64,000 nucleotides of DNA from Capitulum mitella. Lineage: Eukaryota; Arthropoda; Thecostraca; Pollicipedomorpha; Pollicipedidae. Positions 1 through 12,200 of the stretch are shown one piece after another. The notes under the pieces were generated by a model. That model was given only the letters and a program-made list of their open reading frames with translations, searched no databases and was not told the origin of the DNA. A program made the translations under genes and the position numbers. The stretch is taken from NCBI GenBank assembly GCA_030062745.1, contig CP099839.1, forward strand, positions 42,023,891 to 42,087,890, read 5' to 3'. How positions within the stretch are numbered: the stretch's first letter is position 1; every line of letters begins with the position of its first letter.

Positions 1-290
1 TGATAAATGGGTTCCTCCACCCATCCAGCGTATCAACTATCCAAATGCATCCGGCAGTCTTAAACAGAAGTAAAGTCGTGAACTGACATGGTGCACAACC
101 CCATCACCCAGAACGATTCTGCACATTCGCATCATGAAGTCACCCCACAGAGACCAGCAGTGATCCGCGGCAAAGCTGCGAGTATAGATCCGGTGGAGGA
201 TCCAACCCCACCGATGGTCAGATCGCCTCCCGTCCCGGGCGGCGCTCCGCCAGTTCCGTCCCGGTCGCGGCGCCCGCTCCGACCTCTGAC

Positions 291-3200
291 CTGCCCTGGC
301 GACTGGCAGCGCCGCCGCCCGCCGGCGACAGCGACTCGAGCCGCACGTGTCGGTAGGAGACGGCGGGCCGCGGCGGCGCGCCGGCGGCCCTGTACCGCTG
401 CAGCAGCCAGCTGCGGCCGGCGCCGTTGACCCGCTCCAGCGTCAGCGGCGCGGCGAAGTTGAAGCTCTGCTTGTGAGGGCTGACGATCTCCAGCACGTCG
501 GTCGGCTGCACCTCGCCCAGGACCTCCAGCAGCAGGTCCTCGCCCAGGCCTGGGGACGCGACGGCCGCGGCGTCAGGACGAGACCGGCACAGGACGGCAC
601 CGGTGCCGCCGCTCGGCTCTCAACAGAGCGGCAGTCTGTAGTTCGTCCCACTGGCTTAGCGGCGTCAGGACGGCACCGGTGCCGCCGCTCGGCTCTCAAC
701 AGAGCGGCAGTCTGTAGTCCGTCCCACTGGTTCAGCGGCGTCAGGACGGCACCGGTGCCGCCGCTCGGCTCTCAACAGAGCGGCAGTCTGTAGTCCGTCC
801 CACTGGTTCAGCGGCGTCAGGACGGCACCGGTGCCGCCGCTCGGCTCTCAACAGAGCGGCAGTCTGTAGTCCGTCCCACTGGTTCAGCGGCGTCAGGACG
901 GCACCGGTGCCGCCGCTCGGCTCTCAACAGAGCGGCAGTCTGTAGTCCGTTCCACTGGTTTAGCGGTGCGAACCAGAGCTCAGCTATGCTAGCAACCATA
1001 TACCCTACTACCAAACACACCAGAAACTCTAGGATACTGGACAAGCACACTTCACGTATCTAGAGAATGGATGGGATATTGGCTTCATGGCACCCCCGGT
1101 CCAGGTAAATGCGCATTATTTTACTCATCTAGGTGGATTGCAGCCGTTGCCAAACGTTTCTTTCGCACATGGATCAGTGCATAATGTGCAAAGTCAAAGC
1201 TTTGCTTCATGAAAACTTGCTTCATGAAAGTCGTGAAAAACGAGTATAACATACGTCGTGACGAAGTAAGGGGTAACGCTAATATCAACATAAGGAATGC
1301 TGGTGGGGTTCCAGCTGCGCCCTCGTCCCAAAACCAAACCGACAGAGCAATCTCACGGCTCTGGGTACGGATTGCAACGGCTAGTAGCAGGACGAGACGG
1401 CGGAGGAGCCGTCCGTAACGCTGGCGGGCGGCCTGTCGGCGGCTTCACGTCTCAGTCCGCGGGGCATCCGATCGATGTCGACCATCGATCCAACGCCCCG
1501 CCGACCATCGCCACCACACTTGACCGACGGCCGCCGCTGGTGGGCTGACGCCGCGATCTGACTGTTGCTCACTGTCCGAGCGTCAGGGCGGACCATCGGG
1601 CGACCGCCACGACCCGGTGCTGACGGACCATACCGTCGCGCGGACGGCACTTCTGGTCGGCGGCGAGGCGACACGGCTGACCGCCACCGGGCGGACACGG
1701 CTGACCGCCGCCCCGGTCGGCGCCCAGCCCGCGCACCGACCGGTTCAACTGCTGCCCGTTACCAATTACCCCGGCCCGGGCGGCCACAGGTGCCGCGGTA
1801 CATCGATTTTCCCCCGCAGCGCCGGCGGCCGCCGCCGCCAGGGTATAAAGCGGCCACGGCGGCGGCGCGGACGGCCCGCTGACAGTTCCGCCGCCGCCGC
1901 CACCGCCGCCGCCTCCGCCTCCCCACACACCGGACATCATGCCCTGCGACAAGTGCTGTGACGGTGAGTGCGGCCGCCTCGGAGGGGCTCGCCGACGCTG
2001 TTCCTGTTCTGGGTGCCGGTGGCTCCGGGCGGCTGGATAGATGCCAAGGTCAGGGTGCCACCAGGGCGGATCAATATGGTCTGGAGGAGTTAACAGCTGG
2101 CCGTGATCACCGCGCGAGATGCGCGCACATGAAGAGCTGCACTACTGTCACCATAATAAGCATTATAATCACTCATTCTTGCTCAAATTGCTACGGGATG
2201 TTCGTCGCGTGCGACTGCAAAAAAAGATTCTTAAAACGTGCACCACGACGTTTCCAGGATGGTAAGCAATGATAAAAAATGATCCTGTACATGACAAAAC
2301 GTTACTGATCTACAATGCACATTAAATCGCCGAGTGTGCTGACCGACGATCAGGCCAAGCACTCAGTGACTGCGACACTTCATTGTGGGTTCCGGACATC
2401 TGTGTAAACGTGTGCAGCTGGATGCCTTGAAAAGAGCGACCACTAATGAATTAAAGAACCAATGACCAGGGTCATCAATCAAACCACCAGGGTCCATGGC
2501 GCGAAAAGACATTTTCCTTTCAACCCTTCCAATATATTTTGTTTGGGTGATTGGAGCAGACGACGATTACGAGGAGTGCCGTGTTATGCAGGCGTGCTCG
2601 TCTGGAGCTGATAAGGACCGACACATGCCGTGTGTTTCCCAGGCAAGACCTGCTGCGCCGGCGGCGACTGCTGCAAGGACGGCGCCTGCACGTGCGCCGG
2701 CTGCGGCTGCAACACGCCGGCCGACTCGGCCGAGGCCGGCAAGGGCGCGCCGACGGCGGCCGGCAGCGAGCCGGCGGCGCCGGCCAAACCGGCCGAGTAG
2801 GTCGGCCGTGACGCCGTGACGCCGTGCTCGTGACGCGCGCGTCACGCCGCCGTCTGTCGGCGTAGCCGTGACCTGCCGCCGCCGCTGCCGCCGCCGCAGC
2901 TGTGGCCGTGACACGTCCTAGTGCAATATGTCTCGATGGTTGTGAATAAAACGCGGAAACGGACACAGTCCGGACGCTGTCGAAAAGAGCTGACGTTTCC
3001 CGCAGCAGAAACGGCGCACGGGCGCCGGGAGCTAATGTGTTCCGTCCACGTCATCCATGGCTGATCGCCGATCAGTTCGAGGACCAGATCCTCAAGTACA
3101 CGTCAGAATCATCTTTGCCAAAAATTCTCCCGTTCTTGCATGACAAGTCGTGGGTCCGCCACGGGATGGATGGTGGGGGAGTCATTCCAGTTTTTGGTAG

Positions 3201-6200
3201 CACAGGACAGTCCCCCAACTTCCGCAAGAAATTCGTCCCAACCTATCATTTCCCTCAACTTTAATCTCATGCCGGAACCCATAACAACAGTGAACGAATC
3301 AAAAACGCTGTGGGGGAAAAACAGCTTCCCGAAAAGCTACCAAGAAACAGCTGGTAACAGATCGATGCCCGTCACCACGTATTTTTTTACAGCAAAAAGC
3401 TACCCGTGATTTTAAAGTGAATGAGTCAGATACCACAAGACATCTGAATGAAACACCTGAAACATCCCCACAAGACGCCTTCAATCTGCATCCCACTAGT
3501 CTTCAAAACCCCTAATGACGGGGTTCCATGCTTGCTCCAGAGATTAAACTCTGAATATCAGATGTTATTCTCTGCACTACACATGGAGTATCTCCGTACT
3601 CAAAAACTCCTGCAATTTCACATGGCCATGTAGTGTCCTTCACGTGTGTGGCAGCCCATAAGGCAGGTATGGCAAAGGTCCTGTCGATCTGGATCAGCGT
3701 CCTTATCTCTGAATGGTTTTAAGAGTAGCTGTATGGTGTTGCAAGAAACTGCGGGAGAATACTTCTGGCCCCACCACCTTTGAAAACGCTCATATACCTA
3801 ATGTGTTCCTAGTCATATTCTGCAAAAACCCGCGAAAGCATCGGCCTCCATTTCGCAAATCGCGACAAGAGGTGGTAGGAACAAGAGACCTTCGGATTGT
3901 TCAATAAAGCCACACCTACAACCGAGTCATACTGACAATGCCGTCGTCCAATTTTCAGCCAAACACAGCTGAAGCCAACGTCAAAATTCATTTACAGAAC
4001 GAGGGAATGGAACGGCCTAAGATACGGCACAAGCCAGCTGGGTATCGGAACCTGCAGACGGCGGCTTCATCAGTGACGCCAAACTTCCCGGAGAGGGACC
4101 TGAAAGCCGTTCAGTTAGCGTCAGACTCAGGCTTCGTTCACCATGACTTTGAAAACGAGTCGTAAAACTGCCCAGAACCCGGCGCCGCCTGTTGCAAACT
4201 GTGCCAACAAACAAAGATGAGTCCGTCACAGGCTCATATTTCCAAGACTAGACCATCTCACTGCCAACAGAATCCTGAGTCGGCTAGTGGCACGAAACTG
4301 CCCTCGGTCAGCCCGTGACGCCTCAGCGCAGAACGGACAGCGTCACGGCGAAACGCCAGCAGCGCAGGTCGGCGCCTCATCACAGCCGGAGGTCAATACC
4401 CGGCCGGCTGTGGGGGAGGCAGTCTCGGCGCCGAACAAACGGCGGCCGATAAATATTTCAGAAGGGTTCGCCGTTGCCGGCGCCCGTGTCATGCCGGCAC
4501 ACGCCCGGTCCGGCCAGATGATCGGGGGACCTGCGGCGACACGGCCAGCCCGGACGGCTCCCAGCCGGATACCGGGCCGGATACCGGGCCGAGTACCGGG
4601 CCGGACACGGTAGCCAAGCGGCACCCCTACGAACGCGGCCGGCCCGCGCGGAACTGGGCGGAACGGGCCGGAACGGCGAGGAACGGGGCCCGCTCGGCCG
4701 GGCCTCCGAGGACCGAGAACGCCCTGCCGTCGTCCTCCGACAGACCGAGAGAGACGGCCGGGCCAGAGCGCATGACTCCGGGACCAGAAAGAGATGAGTC
4801 CGGGACCGGACAGCTCAGCGAGGCCGACAAGAGGCCCCAGCGTCCGCCGACCCTCGCCGAGAGGCCACTTTTTTGGCCTGAGAGGCCCGACTGTGTTCAA
4901 ATGGGCGGCGGTCGGGCGCGTGGCGCGGCGGCGGCGGCGGCCGACGGTCGATAGCGGCGCGCCGGCCGGCCGCCGTCCCGCCGGCGCGGCGGCCCGGCAT
5001 TCCAGGCCGCTGGCGTCGCTCCGTCCGGACGTGTCGGTCGCGCTCCCGCCGCCGCTCCGGCCAGCCTCGCCGCCGCCCAGCATGGCCCAGGTGAGCCCGC
5101 CGCCTACCCACGGCTGCTCAGCGCAGGCCACAGGGGCCCGGCGGCGCCCCGACGGAGCCGCAGGGGACGGCCCCGCTTGTCAGGCAGGCCGCGTGTCTTG
5201 TACTTTCCGCCACAGTAGGAAAACTCCTGATCTGTCGTTCGGCGCTCCGCTGAAAAATCACGGTCTGCAATCACACGAAATCAATCGGAATTTCAGTGCG
5301 AGTTCAACGTCGGTCGCCAGGCGGCAGCGTCTGGACGCCGGCAGACCGCACATTCCGACGGCTGACGGCAGCACAACTTCCGGCCGCGTTTCGGCGGCGG
5401 CGGCCGGTTTCCCACCGCGGGGCAGCCGCCCTGAGAACCTGGCCGCGCGGCGCGCTCACCGCGGCACGGCCGAGCTCTGGCCGGCCGCCGGAGGGACCCC
5501 GGCTGGCGGGGGCCGGGCAGGGCGGCGCCGGCTGCCGCTGACCGGCGCCCGGCAGGCGGCCGCGTGGCCGGCGACCGCACGGAGCCCGATCAATGGACGG
5601 TGTCGGCCGCAGGGGCACAACCTGTCTGGCCCCCGCCGAGTCACTACTCGGCAGGGGCCAGACGGGTGACTGGTGGCAGAGGGGCACAGCGGGTGATCTG
5701 GGGCACTGGAGTCGAGGTGTGGCACCGGTCAGGAAGGCGCAAACACCTCCTGCCGAGTGATGGATGCCTCACAAGTACGGGGCATTTCGCAACATCTACG
5801 GCTTCTTCGGACGTGCAAAACCTAGCTCGCTACGGCCAGTACTGGGAACACGGCAGCTTCAGAGCTCCCAGAATTTCCAATGAGGAAGAGCGAAATTGTA
5901 TCGTGCGAAACTGTATTGAATGCAAAGGTGTACAAAGATGTTTTAAATCTTCGGCTGCGCAATCACTGAGACATTTTAAGTCAACCGCAATGAGCACATA
6001 CAAGAGCTACAAAGAGCTACAAACCTTGCTGGAAGTTTGAATTAAACCATCCTTCACCGAACGCTGTCACGCCCAACTCGGACATTTCTGTTGGCGGCCG
6101 GCCAATTCGACTGTTCCTATTCGGCGGCAAGTCAGTTCGTCTCTATCACAGTGTCCACCTGCCTGGTAACACTGTCCAGTCTTTTGCTGATCAATGGCGC

Positions 6201-9200
6201 CATTCGTGCTGAGAATTCGAGCAATACGCCATGTAGCAATCTGCCCTGGTTTCGCCTTTTAGAGCCTGGTCGTATCCATTTTTGCAAGACGTCCTGCGAC
6301 TTCGCCCAATATTCCGAACTCTGTGTTCTCGATTCAATCCAAAATAACTCCCTGACCACAGTAAGCACTGACGGTTCATCCCAGGGTAATCCTGTGGCGA
6401 TCTGACCCCACCATAAGTCGTTTTCAATGAGCTTCAGTACGCAATAACGTCTCGGGCATCAGCGTCTCCCAGCGTAAGTCTCCGCCAATCGTTCCGAGGG
6501 TGGCAGCCTGTCGGTCTGTCTCCCGTCCCACGACCCCGCGGCGACCTCCGGCTAGCATGTCGTCCGGGTAACGCTGCGACCATCGGTCCACAGTGTACCC
6601 ACACCTCCACCGTGAAGCCGGCGCCCTCCGGCGAGATAGACGCGTACGCCTCCTGCCAGGAGTGCGGCAACAAGGACGAGAACTGGCTCTGCCTCAACTG
6701 TTACAAGGTGAGCTCACGCGCGGCAGCGGATCGGCACGCTGTCCACGGGTGGTCAGGCTCAGGTGCGCCGACAACGGCCAGCTGCTGCAGGAGAAGAGGA
6801 ACATGGAAACCAACCGGCGTGCGCCTTCAGGCCGAGCCCGTTATTCTGTTACTTTCTCATCGCGTCTGCCCATTTACCACGGCCGCCTGTAAAGTGTGCT
6901 TCTGATTTCCGTTACACCTGCGCCTAAAACCGCTGTCCGGATGACCATCGTAAAATAAAGCGATGTGTCTAAAAGTAGCCAGGAAAAACAACAGCCACGA
7001 GGCTCGGCGATGAGACAGCTCAGCGGTCACCGGTGGCAACCGAGGGAAGTACGGTGGGAGATGGACATGCCTAACCCGTCCGGTGCTACTACCCCCGTGT
7101 TAATGTGCAAACCCTGACCGTAGGGATCCCAGTTCCTGAACGACCCCTGTCGCGACGTTATTGATCCGTAAACAGAGCTCGCGGGCAGGCGGCCAGCAGC
7201 CTGCAGGATACATTTAGCCTGAGCCCTCCATACCGTCTGACACGGGTCGAGTTTGGTGGATTAATCCTGGCAGCACGACACCGTAAAAAACAGCGGACCT
7301 CCCAGCGCCAGGCCGCAACCGAGGTCCCATCACGGAATCACGGACTGGCGAGCCGACAAATCGGCAGTGAGGGCCACGAGTCGGGTGAGTCACGCACGGG
7401 GTCGTGGACCGTTCCCCCATGCCTCCCTTCCGGCGCCTGGCAGTTAATCACCACCCCATCGATCTGAACGGGGGAGGTGCCGATCGGTCACGGGGGGGGG
7501 GGGAGCGAACGGCGCCACCGCCCCGGAAGTCGCAGTGTCCACCGCGGCAGCCGCGGCCTATGAGCTCCCAGCGATGACCTGGGTGACCTAGGCAGTCAGT
7601 GCGGTCCCGACGGCACGCCCAGAGGCCGCCAGCCACTCCGGCCTCGTCCGTCACCTCCGTTTGGTGACCAGCCTGGCTGGCCTCTGAGCAGCCACGCCGC
7701 CGCGCACCGGCCGCCAGTGCCGCGGACTCCAGGCAAATGACATCACTGCTCCGGTGACCTGCAGCGGCGAGCCAGTCGGCGGCTCACACGCAGACGCCGT
7801 AACGCCGTGACGCGGGCGGGACGCTGCCACCGTTCCGGCCCGGGGGACCACGGCCAGGAAGACCGCTGCGCCGCGGCCAGCAGGGTCGTGGCGAGCGGGT
7901 CCTCGTACCCCCTGAGCGTGGCGGAAAACTGCCTCAATGCCGCCTGGTTATCGCGTCCCCATGGACGTGCCGGAAAACTGTACCCAGAGGTTCTTGTCAT
8001 CGCGTTCCCTTCCGCATCCTTGTCATCGAGTCCGGGGAAACTGCAGCAAGAGAGCCTCGCCATCGTATTCCCCCGTGCGTGCCGGAAAACTGTATTACAC
8101 GGGTCTGGCCACCACGTCTCCTGAGCGTGTCCGAAAGCTCCAATGTTAATATCAAATGCCTCCTGCGAACCGGGCGCTGCACGAAAGGAACGGTATAATG
8201 CCGTTTCGGGACGGTTCAGGAGCCCGTTCAGCAACGAAAGACGCACGCGGCAGGCGCCATTTCGCTTGTTGCACACCTGCGAACATGCCGTTCTCTAACA
8301 TAGCGTCGCTTGTTGCAGAGTCGCCCGTCATCGCCCCGCGTCGCGTGCCGCGGCCAACGCAAAACCCTCTGCCGCAGGTACTGTGCAACCGGTTCGCCAA
8401 GGGGCACATGCTGCAGCACAGTGAGCAGGCCGGCCACCAGGTGGTGCTGAGTCTGGCCGACCTCTCCTCCTGGTGTTACGGTTGCGACTCGTACGTCGAC
8501 GACGACAAAACGCAGGCAGCCAAGGACGCAGCGCACGCCAGCAAGTTCGACAAGGAGTGAGCGGGCTGGCGGGCGGCCGCGGTCGGCCGACTCCCGGGCC
8601 CAGACGGCCGCCGCCCCCCCCCCCGGCCGGCAGAGGGCCAGCGGGACAGAGGGCGCGCCTGAGACGAGGCTTCGCTGAGCAGCATCAGCGCCACACCTGA
8701 GTTCACTATGCCGTTGCTCGTATTTCCCTGCACTGGCCTGAAGGGGCGGGACGAAGTGATGTGCCGTATCCACATCCAATACAGATAATCTACAGTACCA
8801 AACATTTCTTCTGAACTTCTCAAGAGCTGCTGCAGCGTTCGCGACGGTTGCGGTCACCGTACGAACTTAGCAGCCATAAATAAACTCAATAATCTGTCAT
8901 CTCGGAACATGGCCAGAAAAGTGCGTTTATGTTCTAACGTCGCATCGCAGTAGTACAAAACTGCTGCAAGAGGACCACGAACGAGTATCGCTAGAAAGAG
9001 AATCGTTTTTACCTCAGTACACAAAAGAAAATCAAACGGCACATGGGCGCAGCAAGAACTGACAAACCGGACCTAGATGTACCTCACATATGTCCTAAAA
9101 TGGGCACATCCGGTCGTGTCGTGATGTGCTGTCTCACCTTTCGTCCCACAGATGCCAAGATAGCGACGAGCAAGCATGCAGGACCACGAGGTAATATCCA

Positions 9201-12200
9201 TCGGTGGATCTCTATTACTATTTAGCCAATACGGGATGTAGATAACGACACAGTGGATCCTACTGAAAAATATGGCCTACTAGACAAAAGGTCAACACCA
9301 TGTAACCTTTAGCTTCCACCGCAGCACACACTAAAAATGTTTCTTGCAAGTACCTTTACACTGGTCACGGGACAAAAACCACGGGCGACATCAGTTACAT
9401 GATGCGTAAGCGTGAAGCACCTGTAACAAGATCCCACACATTTCGCCACACCAGACGGCACCAGTGCCCGGCACGGACCCGTGACCGCGTAACCCGTCTC
9501 GGCCCCTCGTGCCACAGCTCGGCCACACAAAGGCCGACATGTACAATCGATGGCAGGCCGGCTGAGCGGCCGCCGGCAATCGATGGCGGCCGGACAGACT
9601 GCAGGAGTCACAGACTCCGCCCTGGTGAGTCATCGGCTGCCGCCCGGCCAGCCGCAGACTGCGCCTCAGCGAGTTGCAGACTACCTTTCGGCGAGCCACA
9701 GCTTGCGTCTGGATGCCAACGCACTGTGCCCGGCCAGAGACTGCGTCCCAGAGCTCTAAGGACTTTATGCCAGACTGCATCCAGATGGGCGATGGAACGC
9801 ATCCGGCGCAGTCTACGACTGTTACAGTCTATAACCGGAATTCATTTTAAGTCCTGGGCTGGCTCTTCAGTCACAGGCAAAGTGCGCGTAAGTCTCTTTG
9901 TGCGCGTGAGTCACATAGTCCACCCGAGTCAGTCACGGGCTGCGTCCCAGCGCCAAACACGCCGCGACGCGGCGAATCACCACACCCGAGTCTACCTGGC
10001 CACAACCTGTGTCCGGGATGAAAACAGTCCTTGCAGAACTGCCACTTGGAGACCCGAGCTTGGAACTGACAGCAATGCAGGAACCCGTAACTCATCTATC
10101 GACGGCTTGGTCCGCACCAATGAAGTGTGAGAACTGAGCGTTCAACCTTACCAACATCAAACACATACTGTCTACTGACCTTCTCCAAGAATGTGTTGAA
10201 AGCATAGCCCGTGATACGAGGCCTCCGACTTCACAAATATCCAGTTTGCAAAAAACGATTTAAGATGGAAAAAACAACTAATAAAATGGAGCTATTTTTA
10301 AAAATGGTAGCGAGACGCCTCGCAAATGTTATCGGACGCAAGGTTGGAAAGGGTATCTTTTTTTGGTACTGAAGAACACCAGCAAATACGTACTCCAAGA
10401 ACATTTTCATACTCCAACAATCTGATCTTGTGTCAACATGAAAAAGGCTCCATTATAGCCATGTTGACAAATTTATAACTCTGGAAGGCAATGACTGTGC
10501 CCGTTCATTAGGACTCGAGTATGATGTCAAAACTGACATGCCAACTTATATCAATATTAATTTTGCAAAATTTTGTACTCCAAACAAAAACTATACTCCT
10601 AAACCAAGAACAAAAACCAAATTCCCAACCTTGATCGGAAGCGAAGCTATTATGTCGTTTATTCCCAAAACTTCAAAGATCTTTAAAATTGTGTTCACGT
10701 CTCCCTCGGGTACCTGGTGCGCAAGCTCCATGAGGTGCATCAATAAAAACCTAACTCTGGTGCATTACCAGGATCAAAGCATCAAAACATCAAATGCAAA
10801 CGTAACAGAAAACAAAACGGACTAGCATTACAACACCTGCGATTCATACCACCGCCCACAGCCCAAGTAAATGCGCACAACAGAGGCAAAAAGTCGCCTG
10901 AGTTTTAGCCTCTTCCAGGCCGTTACGTACGCCACAGACGACAGACGCATCTGGGGATAAGCCCCAAGAAACCTTCAGATATCCTTTTTAACCGCTTCCA
11001 CTCCGGTTCACGAAGTTTCGTAATGAATGATTAAATAAATCACGATTGCGGCAACTCCGGTACCACGAAAACGAATAAATTCACAAGCCTCCTGGTGTCA
11101 ATTCGAGGAAGACTGCCAGCCCTCCTATTTCGTAAAACCCGGTAATGTGGATACATGTTTCATGTAACAAAACTCAGTAAACTGGAAACGACTGACTGGG
11201 CCTTGGACCCGGCATCGACACTTAACCATCCTCAAAACGAACGCCTGAACACACCGATGCCACAGCACCCGTACGCCAGCCCCCTCACCTTTAGCCCAAC
11301 CCATGGTGTTAACCAGGAGCGGCGCGTCGTCGGCACCCGCCAGCTCCTTGTAGGTCGACGTCAGCTCAGAGACAGCTTCCAGGTAGCCGGAAGGATCGTT
11401 CGCCATGGACACCTCGCCCAGGAAGATACTCCTGCCAACACACGGACGTGGTCTGGGGCCGCCCGTGCCGGACAAGCGATGGAGGGGGCGCCACCGCCGC
11501 ACGCACCATCCGACAGAGTGTCTGGAGCGACCAAGAGCTGGGACTGATGAGTGCTGGAATGAAACTCCCACTTCATAATTTGTCATTATACAAACGCCAT
11601 CTCGCAGTGTGTCTGAAACGACTAAGTGCTGGGCTTGATCTGTGTGGGGAATGACACTCCCACTCATAATTTTTTTTCGCGAAAAGAAACATTTCAAGTT
11701 TTGACGGTTTGACAAAGGTTCTTAGGCTTAATAAAATACTGACAGCGGGGGGGCCGCCGCAGCTAACACTAGGCGGCGGCCGGCGGGCGAGCAAAAACGA
11801 CCACGTATAGGAAAGCAGTACTTTCGAACGCTTTATGGAATCCATTCGCACCGGTCTGAAGTAGTCTGGGTCGTAGATTTTACCTGCGCCATATTCAGAC
11901 TGATACTCCAAACAGATCACCAATTATAGCACCACAAACATTTCCATGACAGCATCGAATTAATGGTCGGGATCTCTTGCTATAACTGCCAATGAGTTTG
12001 GTACATCAACCTGAAAATTGCACAGGTGATACATATGCATAAACAGGTGATATATGTGACAGCCCAGGAAATCGCAGCGGGAATGCGGGCAACGAACAAT
12101 GCAGAGAGCTACAATGCTGTAGCTCTTCGTCAAGGAGTACAACGGCAAGATCACACATGACGAGAAACAGCTCCAGTTGTTGCAGTTGCTGCAAGTTGCT

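Noticed and set aside
4343-5131. 262-codon minus-strand frame over the ZnF-UBP promoter
   Set aside because: CpG-rich composition makes stops rare; Arg/Pro/Gly-rich translation with no family features.
7480-7502. Poly-G run as a regulatory or G-quadruplex site
   Set aside because: Single homopolymer in an intron, common in this sequence; nothing else supports a function.
9399-10130. 243-codon plus-strand frame
   Set aside because: Arg/Ser/Thr-rich with no recognisable motif; no splice or promoter support.
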